A stretch of DNA of 64,000 nucleotides from Prolixibacter denitrificans (lineage in GTDB: Bacteria; Bacteroidota; Bacteroidia; Bacteroidales; Prolixibacteraceae). Location of the stretch: positions 62,001-126,000 of the forward strand of contig NZ_PYGC01000008.1 of assembly GCF_003014495.1 (NCBI RefSeq), read 5' to 3'. Positions 43,320 to 52,377 of the stretch are shown here, piece by piece (position 1 is the stretch's first letter; each line of letters starts with the position of its first letter). The notes beneath the pieces are model-generated. The model was not told the DNA's origin. It was given only the letters and a program-made list of their open reading frames with translations, and did no database searches. A program made the position numbers and the translations under genes.

Positions 43320-44471
43320 ATGAAAAATAATAAATCAAATTTAGCAGTACTTCCTGTCCTATTCGGGTTTTTCATAATGGGATTCGCTGATGTGGTAGGT
43401 ATTTCAACCAGCTATGTAAAACAAGATTTTCATTTAAGCGATTCGCTGGCGAACCTTCTTCCCATGATGGTTTTCCTGTGGTTTGCTGTTTTTTCCGTTC
43501 CTACTGGTTTATTGATGAATTCAATAGGAAGAAAGAAGACGGTTTTACTTAGTCTGGCTATCACGTTTATTGCTTTAATCATTCCACTTATTGCCTATCG
43601 ATTCTCCATAATACTGTTTGCATTTGCGTTATTGGGAATCGGTAATACGATTACCCAGGTTTCACTGAATCCGTTGCTAACCAATGTGGTGAGCAATGAG
43701 AAGCTTACGAGTAGTCTCACTTTAGGCCAGTTTGTAAAAGCAATAGCTTCTTTCTCGGGCCCAATTATCACTGGCTTGGCATTTGGTAGTTTTGGCAACT
43801 GGAAATTAATTTTTCCAATATTTGCTGCGGTCACTTTGATTTCTGGTTTGTGGTTGGTCCTGACGCCGATACCAAAAGAAAAGCAGGAAGTAGCCACCTC
43901 CGGATTTGTTGAGAGTTTCAGTTTGTTGAAAGATCCGGTAATTCTAATGCTTTTCATAGGAATCGTTTTGTTAGTGGGGATTGATGTAGGTCTGAATACA
44001 GCCTTGCCGAAGTTTCTAATGGAGCGAAGTGATATTCCAATCGAGAAAGCCGGACTTGCTACAAGTCTCTACTTTGCGGCTCGTACGATTGGAACCTTTG
44101 TAGGAGCAATTCTGCTAATGAAAGTGTCTGGACGGAAATTTTATATCGGGAGTATGATCTTGGGAACTGTCGCTATGTTCGTGTTACTCATTCTTTCCAA
44201 TATCTGGGGTATCCTTGTCATGGTATTTCTGTTAGGCCTGGCAATTGCCAACGTGTTTCCGATCATTTTCTCGGCCGCATTAAAGAAAGAGCCACAAAGA
44301 GCGAACGAAGTTTCCGGACTATTGATCATGGGGGTTGCCGGTGGAGCCGTTTTACCTCCAATCATGGGGGTTGTAGCTGATTATTCAAGTCAAACAGGAG
44401 CGATGTTTGTTCTTCTGTTGGCTTTGATATATCTGCTTTTCAGTGCTTTTAAAATGCAGCGTGATAAATAA
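43320..44471 (+). CDS. MFS sugar permease, FHS (FucP/NagP-like) type
   Basis: A 383-residue inner-membrane protein with twelve predicted spans. FFIMGFADVVGISTSYVKQDF at the N-terminus, LLMNSIGRKKTVL (loop 2-3 motif), GIGNTITQVSLNPLL and LGLAIANVFPIIFSAAL are typical of fucose/glucose/galactose/GlcNAc:H+ symporters. By context it probably imports mannose released by the GH92-like enzyme. It is last in the PUL 2 run and ends 61 bases before the right-hand direct repeat with its terminator. Confidence 0.9.
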   Translation: MKNNKSNLAVLPVLFGFFIMGFADVVGISTSYVKQDFHLSDSLANLLPMMVFLWFAVFSVPTGLLMNSIGRKKTVLLSLAITFIALIIPLIAYRFSIILFAFALLGIGNTITQVSLNPLLTNVVSNEKLTSSLTLGQFVKAIASFSGPIITGLAFGSFGNWKLIFPIFAAVTLISGLWLVLTPIPKEKQEVATSGFVESFSLLKDPVILMLFIGIVLLVGIDVGLNTALPKFLMERSDIPIEKAGLATSLYFAARTIGTFVGAILLMKVSGRKFYIGSMILGTVAMFVLLILSNIWGILVMVFLLGLAIANVFPIIFSAALKKEPQRANEVSGLLIMGVAGGAVLPPIMGVVADYSSQTGAMFVLLLALIYLLFSAFKMQRDK

Positions 44472-44532
44472 TAGCTAGTTAGTTTTTCATCGAACGCATT
44501 TTCTGAGAAGTAGGACTTGTCTTTTTTTAGCA

Positions 44533-44594
44533 TTTGGGGCAAATTGAAAACGCGCCGCAGCATTTGTCTGTTTGGCGCGTTTTTGTTTTTACCG
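44533..44594. repeat. Direct-repeat copy 2 containing a terminator (right boundary of PUL 2)
   Basis: Terminator arms AAAACGCGCC (44547-44556) and GGCGCGTTTT (44574-44583), serving the permease gene (plus) and lytTR (minus). Bases 44540-44588 are identical to 27269-27317. The repeat runs into the lytTR stop and last codon (44589-44594), so this is probably the ancestral position of its right side. Confidence 0.9.
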
Positions 44595-45359
44595 GTCCAG
44601 CCAGTTGCGGAAGAAGCGGGCGCGTTCGCGGCTGACGATGATTTTCTCTTCCGATTCGGGTTTGGTTTTTACGACTAGTTTCCCGTTGAACCAGTTGTTT
44701 ACCCTGCTCACCGCATCGATGTTGATGATGAATTGCCGGTTAGCCCGGAAAAATTGCTCAGGGTCTAGTTGCTTTTCCAGTTTGTCCAGCGGATGGTCGA
44801 CTACGTGATTTACTTGCTGAAAAGTGATCGCTGTGGTGGTTTTTTGCGAGCTGTAGAAAAAAGCAATGTCGTTCACATTGATCTTCACAAATCCGTCAGC
44901 GGTGGGAACGGCCATCCGGGTACGGTATTTCTTCTGTCCGCTGAGTAGTGCTTCCGCCAGTTCTTTGTAGTCGGAGCCCAGTAGCTCGGTTGCTTTTACC
45001 TGTTTTTGCATGGCATCCAGCTTCTCGATGCTCTTTTCGAGCATGGCCGGCTCAATGGGTTTCAGCAGGTAGTCAACGCTGTTGACCCGGAACGCCTGAA
45101 TGGCGTATTCATCGTAAGAGGTAACGAAGATGACAAAGGATTGTGGCTGAATCGCGTCAAATATCTCGAAACAGATGCCGTCGGAGAGTTGAATATCGGA
45201 GAAAATGAGGTCGGGATTGGGATGCGTTTTTAGCCAATCAACCGAATCGCGTACGCTGTCCAGACAGGCAAGAATTTGCCAGTCGGGCCTGATGTTGCTG
45301 ATCAAATCAGTCATCATCCGCTGCGTGGGTAATTCATCTTCAATAATCAAGACATTCAT
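44589..45359 (-). CDS. LytTR-family response regulator
   Basis: A 256-residue protein with an N-terminal receiver domain (acidic IIEDE, phospho-acceptor Asp55 in LIFSDIQLSDG, conserved Thr in VTSYDEYAIQAF, Lys in YLLKP) and a C-terminal LytTR DNA-binding domain (about 150-256: FVKINVNDIAFFYSSQKTTTAITF, FFRANRQFIINIDAV, SRERARFFRNWLDR). Its partner kinase is encoded 12 bases upstream. These pairs often control neighbouring transport or envelope genes, so the RND operon next to it is a plausible target. Confidence 0.94.
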   Translation of the reverse strand: MNVLIIEDELPTQRMMTDLISNIRPDWQILACLDSVRDSVDWLKTHPNPDLIFSDIQLSDGICFEIFDAIQPQSFVIFVTSYDEYAIQAFRVNSVDYLLKPIEPAMLEKSIEKLDAMQKQVKATELLGSDYKELAEALLSGQKKYRTRMAVPTADGFVKINVNDIAFFYSSQKTTTAITFQQVNHVVDHPLDKLEKQLDPEQFFRANRQFIINIDAVSRVNNWFNGKLVVKTKPESEEKIIVSRERARFFRNWLDR

Positions 45360-45371
45360 GACCTTGCAAAT

Positions 45372-46394
45372 TTAATCGAGAAGCGGGATTTGCACAGTGA
45401 ATTCCGTCTCCGTTTCCGTTATTTTAATGGTTTTCCCGGACAATAGCCGGTAGCGGTCCGACAGGTTATTCAGGCCCGTACCCGAACTGAATGTTGTTGT
45501 TTTCTCCTGCCGGTTATTCCGAACCTCCAGTGTCATTGTTGCAGCATCAGTTTTGAGCCAAATGTGTAACGGCTCTTTTTCGGTTGCCCGGTTATGTTTG
45601 ATGGCGTTTTCCACCAGAATCTGTAAAGTCAATGGAGGAATACGCGATTTGAGCAGTTCCGGTTCCACCTGATTGTCCAGTGAAATAGCTTCTCCTAACC
45701 GTATTTTATGTAGGAAGATGAATTTTTCGGTAAACTGAAGTTCCTTTTCCAGCGAAACCGTTTCATCGTCGCGGCGTTGCAGTACATAACGGTATACATC
45801 GGCCATTTTCCGGGCAAACTCCTGCGCTTTATCCGGGTTATATTGAATCTCCGAAATCAGTACACTCAGGCTGTTAAACAGGAAGTGCGGGTTCATCTGG
45901 TTCTGGAGGACACGGTATTCCGATTTCAGCTTCTCCTGTTTTAGTTTTTCATTTTCTATCAACGAATTCCGCCAGTTAGAGAAAAAGCTTCGTAGGAATA
46001 AAATGCTATTGAAAATGAGTACGAAAATAGCACCGAAAACATAGGTCAGGATGATTCCACGGAAGTGCACTCCCGGATCGCAGGTGTCTTTTGGAATAGC
46101 TTGGAATAAGGCAATACCAACGATGGCGGTCCACAATAAACTTAGCGAAACCTGCTTGAAAACCCGTGGCACAATACGGAAGAACCAGGGCGTTTTCTTG
46201 TCCAAATACCGGTTGATCTGGATATTTCCTTCACTCAATAAGTTGAATCCGATAATGGCCAGAATATACGGATACGAATCGTTGAGCGGGTTTTGCGTGG
46301 GAGTTAAAATGAAATTGACAAACTGAAGGGTCAGGAGGGCCAACAGGGACACGATGCCCAGACGGATTAGTGTGAAGCGAAATTTGTTCGACAT
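45372..46394 (-). CDS. LytS-type sensor histidine kinase (His_kinase family)
   Basis: A 340-residue protein with four hydrophobic segments in the first 150 residues, then a coiled linker (ENEKLKQEKLKSEYRVLQNQ), the phospho-accepting His in MNPHFLFNSLSV, and a GHKL ATPase end (LTLQILVENAIKHNR, GTGLNNLSDRYRLLSG). It phosphorylates the LytTR regulator encoded downstream. I chose the ATG at 46394 (MSNKF), with a purine-rich stretch before it; an ATG at 46433 would add 13 residues. No large sensor domain is present, so the signal is probably membrane-borne. Confidence 0.92.
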   Translation of the reverse strand: MSNKFRFTLIRLGIVSLLALLTLQFVNFILTPTQNPLNDSYPYILAIIGFNLLSEGNIQINRYLDKKTPWFFRIVPRVFKQVSLSLLWTAIVGIALFQAIPKDTCDPGVHFRGIILTYVFGAIFVLIFNSILFLRSFFSNWRNSLIENEKLKQEKLKSEYRVLQNQMNPHFLFNSLSVLISEIQYNPDKAQEFARKMADVYRYVLQRRDDETVSLEKELQFTEKFIFLHKIRLGEAISLDNQVEPELLKSRIPPLTLQILVENAIKHNRATEKEPLHIWLKTDAATMTLEVRNNRQEKTTTFSSGTGLNNLSDRYRLLSGKTIKITETETEFTVQIPLLD

Positions 46395-46508
46395 GATGCC
46401 TTCCTTTTTATCTCCTATCCCGAAATATAGCATAATTCTTTACATCACTAAAATGATTGGATACGATTCCCTCCAGCCTGACAATTTCTCATCTCAGGTT
46501 ACAAAAAT

Positions 46509-47960
46509 CTACTCTTTCTTTTTGGCTGTATCATTTGCCGGTACCAGTTTGCCAATGGTTTTCAGGTACTGCGTAACGCTCAGTTTTACATTCGATTTGG
46601 CATCGATATTATCGCTTAAGGCCTTTTCCCATTGCGCTTGTCCTTCGAGGTAATTGGCCAGTGTTTCCATGCCCACTTCGTAATTGTCCTTGCTCTCTTT
46701 CAGGTTCTCTTTGGCTTGTTCCAGTGCCTTTTCAGTGAGGTTTAGACGTGTCAATGCATCTTTCAGATTGAACCGGGCTTTCGCAATTTGGAGTGTCATC
46801 TTTTCGGTGACGTCCTGCAGATCGGTTTTTTGCATTTCCTGCTCGGCCTCTGCTGCCTTAATTTTGTTGCGTCCTTCGCCCCAGTTGAAAATAGGGATCT
46901 TAAGCGAAGCCATGGCCGTGAAAGCGGTACCGGCATAGGTTGAGCCGTTTATTTTCGGACCCTCCAGGTAATTGTAGCCCGCCGAGGCGCCCAGCTGCGG
47001 GAGAAAATCAGCACGCGTCAGACCGACTTGTTGCTGTTTCAGTTCCACCTGCTTCTTCACGATCTGCCAGGCGGGGCGGTTTTGCGGATTCTCATCTTCC
47101 GGGTTGGTGGAGGGAATAACTCCGATAGTCAGACTGTCGGCTGCTGTCACGGAAGTATTCAATGGCAAACCAATGATGCGGCAAAGGTTCATGCGCGCCA
47201 GTTCCCGGCCGTTTTCTGCTTTCTGAACCATCAGTACCGCTTCGTTTCGTTTTACTTCGGCTTTCAACAAGTCGTTGCGTGAACTCATTCCGGTATCGTA
47301 ACTGTTTTGCAAGATTTTGACCAGTTCGTCGAGCATCTTTTTGTACTCTTTGGCGGCCTTCACCTTATCCTTCAGCGTGAGATAGGTCCAGTAAGCCTGG
47401 TCACTTTCGTAGATGACGTTTGACTGCTGCAACCGGATATTCGCGTCAGCCATTTCTTCTGCCAGACCAGCCATCTCGTTGGCCTTGCGGATTTTCCCTC
47501 CCATGTAAATGGGTTGTTCCAGTTTCACACCGGCCAATGCCACGCCTTTGAGACCGATTTCCAGGTTGACGTCGGGCATGAAGGCATACATGTTGAAAAC
47601 CGGGTTCCCGTCGGACCCCATGACCGGCTGCCCTGTGGACGGATTAACCATCACATTGGGCTGCAATTGCCCGTTGGCATCGGGCGTATAGGTCGGTAGA
47701 TAGCCGCCGTTGATGGTGTAATCAATGGTCTTGGGCGTATAGAGGAAGGTTCCGGTAGCCGATAATTTCGGGAAATAATTGGCCCGGTAAGCCTTTCTGT
47801 CATACGTGGCTTTCTCTTTCTGTGTGTTGGCCTTGCTGATCTGTTTGCTATACTCCAGGGCCATTTCACGGCATTTGTCCCGGTTAAGGGATAGCTGCGC
47901 ATGAGCAACCGTTGCAGATGCAAGGAATATGAGAATGAATATATGAATTCGTTGTATCAT
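46509..47960 (-). CDS. TolC-family outer-membrane efflux channel
   Basis: A 483-residue protein with a signal peptide ending near TVAHAQ. Two outer-membrane efflux protein repeats are visible, with long heptad-rich helices (SYDTGMSSRNDLLKAEVKRNEAVLMVQKAE; LEQAKENLKESKDNYEVGMETLANYLEGQAQWEKAL) and the GLPLNTSV loop. It forms the exit channel for the RND pump encoded 6 bases upstream and is the third gene of the operon. Confidence 0.93.
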   Translation of the reverse strand: MIQRIHIFILIFLASATVAHAQLSLNRDKCREMALEYSKQISKANTQKEKATYDRKAYRANYFPKLSATGTFLYTPKTIDYTINGGYLPTYTPDANGQLQPNVMVNPSTGQPVMGSDGNPVFNMYAFMPDVNLEIGLKGVALAGVKLEQPIYMGGKIRKANEMAGLAEEMADANIRLQQSNVIYESDQAYWTYLTLKDKVKAAKEYKKMLDELVKILQNSYDTGMSSRNDLLKAEVKRNEAVLMVQKAENGRELARMNLCRIIGLPLNTSVTAADSLTIGVIPSTNPEDENPQNRPAWQIVKKQVELKQQQVGLTRADFLPQLGASAGYNYLEGPKINGSTYAGTAFTAMASLKIPIFNWGEGRNKIKAAEAEQEMQKTDLQDVTEKMTLQIAKARFNLKDALTRLNLTEKALEQAKENLKESKDNYEVGMETLANYLEGQAQWEKALSDNIDAKSNVKLSVTQYLKTIGKLVPANDTAKKKE

Positions 47961-47966
47961 GGTTGA

Positions 47967-50900
47967 TTACTTTTTAGATGCTTCCCGTTTGGGATGATGA
48001 ATCTTAAAGAAAAGTGAATAGAGCACCGGTATAAAAATCAATGTGATGAGTGTTCCCACCAGCAATCCGGCCATGATGGTGACTGCCAACGAGCCGAACA
48101 TATCATCGGGTAGGAGCGGAATCATACCCAGAATGGTGGTTAAGGAGGCCATCATAACCGGACGAAGCCTGGAAGCTGATGAATCGATGATCGCCTGATA
48201 GCGGTCTTTTCCCGATTCGATTTGCAGGCCTATCTCCTCAATGAGCACCACACCGTTTTTAATCATCATCCCTATCAATCCCAACGCACCGACGATGGCA
48301 ACAAAGCCAAATTCTTTTCCTGAAAGGAGCATACCAGAAACAATCCCAATGGTAGCCAACGGCAGACTGAGCAGGATAATGGCTGGTTTTTTGAAATCTC
48401 TGAACAGGGCAATCAGGATACCAATCATCAGGATAATCGCCATGGGCAGGTGCATGAATAGGTATTTCTGAGATTCGCTGCTGGCCTCATATTCCCCTTG
48501 CCATTTCAGGTGGTAGCCTTCGGGCAGCTTGATGGCTTCGATTTTACCTTTGATATTTTGGCGCACCTCTTCCGGCGAATGTCCGGGTACGTTATTGCAT
48601 TGTGCCTTGATAGCCCGCTCGCCATTGTGTCTTCGAACGACCGGTTCTTCCCACTGTGGAGAAATCCCTTTGGTCGCCTGGTTGAGTGGTTTGCTACCCA
48701 GTGCTTTCTCCAGCAGGTCGGCTTTCGTTGTCTGACCGGTCAACAAGCCCCGCAGCTCCTGCGGACTGATATTCCCGGTCGTAGGAGTCAGGCTCCAAAC
48801 CGGAATATTATCAAGTTTCTGAACTGGTTTTCCTTCCGCATTTGTGCTTTTCAGGTAGATGGGAAGCGTGTGCGTTCCTTCGTGATAATTTCCGACCGGC
48901 AAACCATCAGTTGCAGCGAGCAGTGCCAGGCTGACATCGCTTCGGGATAAACCTGCCTGACGGGCCAGCGGCTGATAATAATCGACCTTCAGGTACGGTG
49001 TTTCCGGCTCCCAATTGTTGGTCACCAGCGTAGCCGTTGGTTCTGCTTTCATGATATCTTCCGCTTTCTTCGCCAGCTTTTTCAAAACAGCCGGGTCCGG
49101 ACCGGTGAACAGCGCTTCAATTGGAAATTCCTTGTACATCAGGTTGTACCGCTTCATGCGGACGTAAGCCTGAGGATAATGTGCTGTCAGATATTTCTGC
49201 AACGTATCCATCTTCTCTTTCAGCACATCAGGGCTGGTGAAATCGACGATGAGCTCTCCGTAATTCTGTGATGGTTGAGCGATGGAGCGGACCAGGTTAT
49301 AACGGGCAGGTGTTCCACCCAAACTGGTGGTTACATGCGTTACCTCTGGTTGCTTCATCAGGTACTCTTCCATGCTTTTCAGGTCACTGTTCACCTGCTC
49401 GATACGGGTTCCACCATGAGCGCGATATTCGATGTACAACTGGTTGTAGCTCAGGTCGGGGAAGAATCCCTGTTTCACGTACCTATATGAAAATCCGGTG
49501 ATAAGTAGCAAAACAGCAGTTGCTCCAATGGTCAGTGCACGGTGATACAGCAGGAAGTTCAAAGTCTTCCTGAAAAAGTCATAGATCTTACCTTCATGTG
49601 CACCTTTGCCGTTGCTTTTGATTTTCGACTTCTTGAACCGCTTATCAGCGATGATCGGGATATGTGTTAGTGCGAGAACCCAACTCAGCAACAGCGATAC
49701 AGCCAGTACGATGAACAGGTCGCGGACATATTCACCGGAGGTATCGGGCGACAGGAAGATGGGCAGAAACGCAATGATGGCAATCAGTGTGGCTCCCAGT
49801 AAGGGGAGTGCCGTTTTCTTTGCCGTATTTCGCAACGCCTTCGACTTCTTGACGCCGTTTTGCAGGTCTACCAGGATGCCATCAACAATCACAATGGCGT
49901 TGTCGACCAGCATTCCCATGGCAACAATCAGCGATGCCAGCGACACACGTTGCAACGTCCCGTTGAAGAAGTTCAGAAACAGGAATGAGCCCAGGATGGT
50001 AATGATGAGGCCGCTACCAATTAGGATACCGCTTCGCAGTCCCATGGTAATCATAAGGATGACAATAACGATCAGTACCGATTCGAGCAGGTTGACCATG
50101 AAGCCTTTGATGGCATCTTCTACCTTATCGGGCTGGAAGAAAACTTTGTGAAAGCTGATGCCGGCCGGAATGCGTGATTGCTGCAGTTCGGCCAGCTTGG
50201 CATCGATTTTTTTTCCAAGACTGATGATATTTCCACCTTTCTCCATCGAAAAGGCGATTCCCAGCGCTTTCTGTCCGTCGTAACGCATCAGTTGCCGGTA
50301 CGGTTCCTGGTACCCACGGGTCACCGTAGCCACATCTTTCAACCGGATTTGATCGGATTCGTGGCCTTGGATCAGCAGATTTTTAATATCGTCAATACTC
50401 TTGTACGTATCATTAACGGCAACCCGGAGGCGTTTGCTTCCGGCATTGAACTCGCCGGCGTAAACAGTTTTATTCTGGCTGTTCAGCGTGTTCAGAATCT
50501 CGGCGGGATGAACGCCCAGGTTGGCCATCCGGTTCTCTTTGAACTCTACATTGATACAAGGATTCCGTTCTCCGTAAATTTGTACCCGGCTGACACCCGG
50601 AATATCCTGTACCTCGCGTTTTACGAGATCGGCATAGTCCGACATTTTCTCATAGCTGTAGCCATCGGCAGTCATGGCGTAGAACATGCCATACACGTCG
50701 CCGAAATCATCAACAACGATGGATTGCTGCGCTTCACTAGGTAGAGAAGCCTGGGCATCGTGGACCTTACGGCGAAGGATATTCCATTTTTCTTCCAGCT
50801 CATTTGCTTTTGTCGTGCTTTTCAGCTCGACTTTTATCTCTGAATAGTTGTCCAGCGACCGGGAGTCGATACTTTTGATGTCTCCCATCGAGCGAATGGC

Positions 50901-51107
50901 CTTCTCCAGTTTATCGGTAACCTGAAGTTCAACTTCATGGGCCGATGCTCCCGGGTAAACGGTTACCACCAGGGCCTGCTTTACTTTGATTTCCGGGTCT
51001 TCCAGCTTGCTCATTTTGAAAAATGAGTAAGCCCCTCCGGCAATCAGGACGAAAAGCAGAAAATAAACCAGTGGCTTATTTTTAAATGCGCTTTCAGTCA
51101 AATTCAT
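47967..51107 (-). CDS. RND-family efflux pump inner-membrane permease (AcrB/HAE-like)
   Basis: A 1046-residue protein of the usual length, with twelve spans in the 1+5 and 1+5 arrangement and two large periplasmic loops. SKLEDPEIKVKQALVVTVYPGASAHEVE near the start and GMLVDNAIVIVDGI in span 4 (with the Asp used in proton relay) are family motifs. GLIGMMIKNGVVLIEEI in span 10 and VMMASLTTILGMIPLLP follow. The substrate is not deducible; small organic compounds are typical for this group. Its ATG overlaps the stop of the adaptor gene by one base (TAATG), indicating translational coupling. Confidence 0.95.
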   Translation of the reverse strand: MNLTESAFKNKPLVYFLLFVLIAGGAYSFFKMSKLEDPEIKVKQALVVTVYPGASAHEVELQVTDKLEKAIRSMGDIKSIDSRSLDNYSEIKVELKSTTKANELEEKWNILRRKVHDAQASLPSEAQQSIVVDDFGDVYGMFYAMTADGYSYEKMSDYADLVKREVQDIPGVSRVQIYGERNPCINVEFKENRMANLGVHPAEILNTLNSQNKTVYAGEFNAGSKRLRVAVNDTYKSIDDIKNLLIQGHESDQIRLKDVATVTRGYQEPYRQLMRYDGQKALGIAFSMEKGGNIISLGKKIDAKLAELQQSRIPAGISFHKVFFQPDKVEDAIKGFMVNLLESVLIVIVILMITMGLRSGILIGSGLIITILGSFLFLNFFNGTLQRVSLASLIVAMGMLVDNAIVIVDGILVDLQNGVKKSKALRNTAKKTALPLLGATLIAIIAFLPIFLSPDTSGEYVRDLFIVLAVSLLLSWVLALTHIPIIADKRFKKSKIKSNGKGAHEGKIYDFFRKTLNFLLYHRALTIGATAVLLLITGFSYRYVKQGFFPDLSYNQLYIEYRAHGGTRIEQVNSDLKSMEEYLMKQPEVTHVTTSLGGTPARYNLVRSIAQPSQNYGELIVDFTSPDVLKEKMDTLQKYLTAHYPQAYVRMKRYNLMYKEFPIEALFTGPDPAVLKKLAKKAEDIMKAEPTATLVTNNWEPETPYLKVDYYQPLARQAGLSRSDVSLALLAATDGLPVGNYHEGTHTLPIYLKSTNAEGKPVQKLDNIPVWSLTPTTGNISPQELRGLLTGQTTKADLLEKALGSKPLNQATKGISPQWEEPVVRRHNGERAIKAQCNNVPGHSPEEVRQNIKGKIEAIKLPEGYHLKWQGEYEASSESQKYLFMHLPMAIILMIGILIALFRDFKKPAIILLSLPLATIGIVSGMLLSGKEFGFVAIVGALGLIGMMIKNGVVLIEEIGLQIESGKDRYQAIIDSSASRLRPVMMASLTTILGMIPLLPDDMFGSLAVTIMAGLLVGTLITLIFIPVLYSLFFKIHHPKREASKK

Positions 51108-52186
51108 TATAACAGCCCTCCTACATTTGTTTTGCTAACCGGTGCCAATGGTTTTACTTTCTGTCCCTCTTTCAGCGAATGCACGCCAGCTGTGACAATT
51201 AATTCACCCGCTTTTAATCCGGAAGAGATCTCCATCGTTCCATTGCTGCGAACAGACTGTGTGGTTACCTCGCGGGGTTCGATCTGATTTGTTTTCGGCG
51301 AATAAATCCAGACCATCGATTTTCCATTCCGGTCGAACACTGCGGTTACCGGAACGAATACCAAATCCTGGTTTCCTGTCAGGTAGTTGATGGTTATATT
51401 GACATTCATTCCTGCCGCAACGTGAAGGTCTTTGGGCGGTTCCAAACGGAAACGGGCCTGGTACAACTGGTTCATATTCGATTTGGGGACAATCTCCAGC
51501 AATTTCAGCGGAATGGGCTGATTGGGATATACATCCACCGTACAGGAAAAGCCGGCAAATTGATTCTGCCGGATATAGTCGGTTGCCGGAATATCGGCAT
51601 CTACTTCAAAATGTGAGGTGTTGAGGAAGGAAACAATCGGGTATCCGGCGTCGACTGTTTCGTGATTATCGTAGAATTTCTTTTGCACATACCCATCGAA
51701 AGGAGCAACGAGCCGTGTATCTTTCAATGCATTGCGATCGGCATTTAGCTTTGCTGTGATTTGTTTTAGACCGGAAATCGCTTTGTCGTAGTCGTTCGGC
51801 GTTACACTGTTGCGTTTGTACAACTCCTTCACCCGGTCGGCCTGCGCTTTAACCTGGTCGTACTTGGCCTGGCTGGCCGCCAGCTGAATTTTGTAATCGC
51901 GCGGATCGATTTGGGAAATCAGCTGACCTTTCTTCACAAACTGACCTTCCTGAACCGGAAAACGAAGAATCGGTCCGGCAACGCGGAAAGCCAAATTAAC
52001 TTCGGTGGCCGGTTTGATTTTTCCGGGATATTGAACGGATTGTACTTGCTGGCCCTGCATTACAGTATCTATTTTTACCGTTTGCATGGTTACTTGCTCT
52101 GTCTTTTTTTCCTGGCATGCGCTGAAAAACAGGATTATCGCCATCAATAAACCTGTTGTCAGAAATCCTTTCGCTGAGGTTCTCAT
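51107..52186 (-). CDS. RND efflux periplasmic adaptor (membrane fusion protein, lipoprotein)
   Basis: A 359-residue protein with a lipoprotein signal (LLMAIILFFSAC, Cys about residue 24). It has the adaptor layout: half lipoyl domain (VNLAFRVAGPILRFPVQEGQFVKKGQLIS), alpha hairpin (SQAKYDQVKAQADRVKELYKRNSV), second half lipoyl (APFDGYVQKKFYDNHETVDAG), beta-barrel and membrane-proximal domain. It bridges the RND permease and TolC. It is the first gene of the three-gene minus-strand operon, with a TAATTTTG -7-like box 26 bases upstream. Confidence 0.94.
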   Translation of the reverse strand: MRTSAKGFLTTGLLMAIILFFSACQEKKTEQVTMQTVKIDTVMQGQQVQSVQYPGKIKPATEVNLAFRVAGPILRFPVQEGQFVKKGQLISQIDPRDYKIQLAASQAKYDQVKAQADRVKELYKRNSVTPNDYDKAISGLKQITAKLNADRNALKDTRLVAPFDGYVQKKFYDNHETVDAGYPIVSFLNTSHFEVDADIPATDYIRQNQFAGFSCTVDVYPNQPIPLKLLEIVPKSNMNQLYQARFRLEPPKDLHVAAGMNVNITINYLTGNQDLVFVPVTAVFDRNGKSMVWIYSPKTNQIEPREVTTQSVRSNGTMEISSGLKAGELIVTAGVHSLKEGQKVKPLAPVSKTNVGGLL

Positions 52187-52211
52187 TGTTATTTCACATT
52201 TTGATTTGGTG

Positions 52212-52219
52212 CAAAATTA
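52212..52219 (-). promoter_or_regulatory. Probable -7 box of the RND efflux operon
   Basis: TAATTTTG on the minus strand matches TAnnTTTG, 26 bases before the adaptor ATG. No good TTTG -33 box was found. Confidence 0.4.
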
Positions 52220-52317
52220 CGGTGAAGGGAAGAGTGAATGGGAGAAAATGGACCGAACCGTCAATTTGGAGAAATGAACTGAAATATATTTTCCTGAAGC
52301 GTCAGATGTTGAAAAAA

Positions 52318-52353
52318 CAAAAAAAATCCCTTGCCATGCTGAATGACAAGGGA
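52318..52353 (-). terminator. Intrinsic terminator of ovoA
   Basis: Arms TCCCTTG (52327-52333) and CAAGGGA (52347-52353), with an A-run at 52318-52326 that reads as U on the minus strand. It lies 24 bases after the ovoA stop. Confidence 0.75.
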
Positions 52354-52377
52354 CTATGCGCTTATTTAATTCAAAGT

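Noticed and set aside
27262-44594. Integrative element or transposon ends at the direct repeats
   Set aside because: The repeats contain a terminator rather than a tRNA end or inverted repeats, and there is no integrase, relaxase or transposase between them. I keep only the insertion hypothesis.
46509-52186. Heavy-metal (CusA-type) RND system
   Set aside because: No Met-rich or His-rich metal motifs are seen in the adaptor or permease; AcrB/HAE-like blocks fit better, though the substrate stays unknown.
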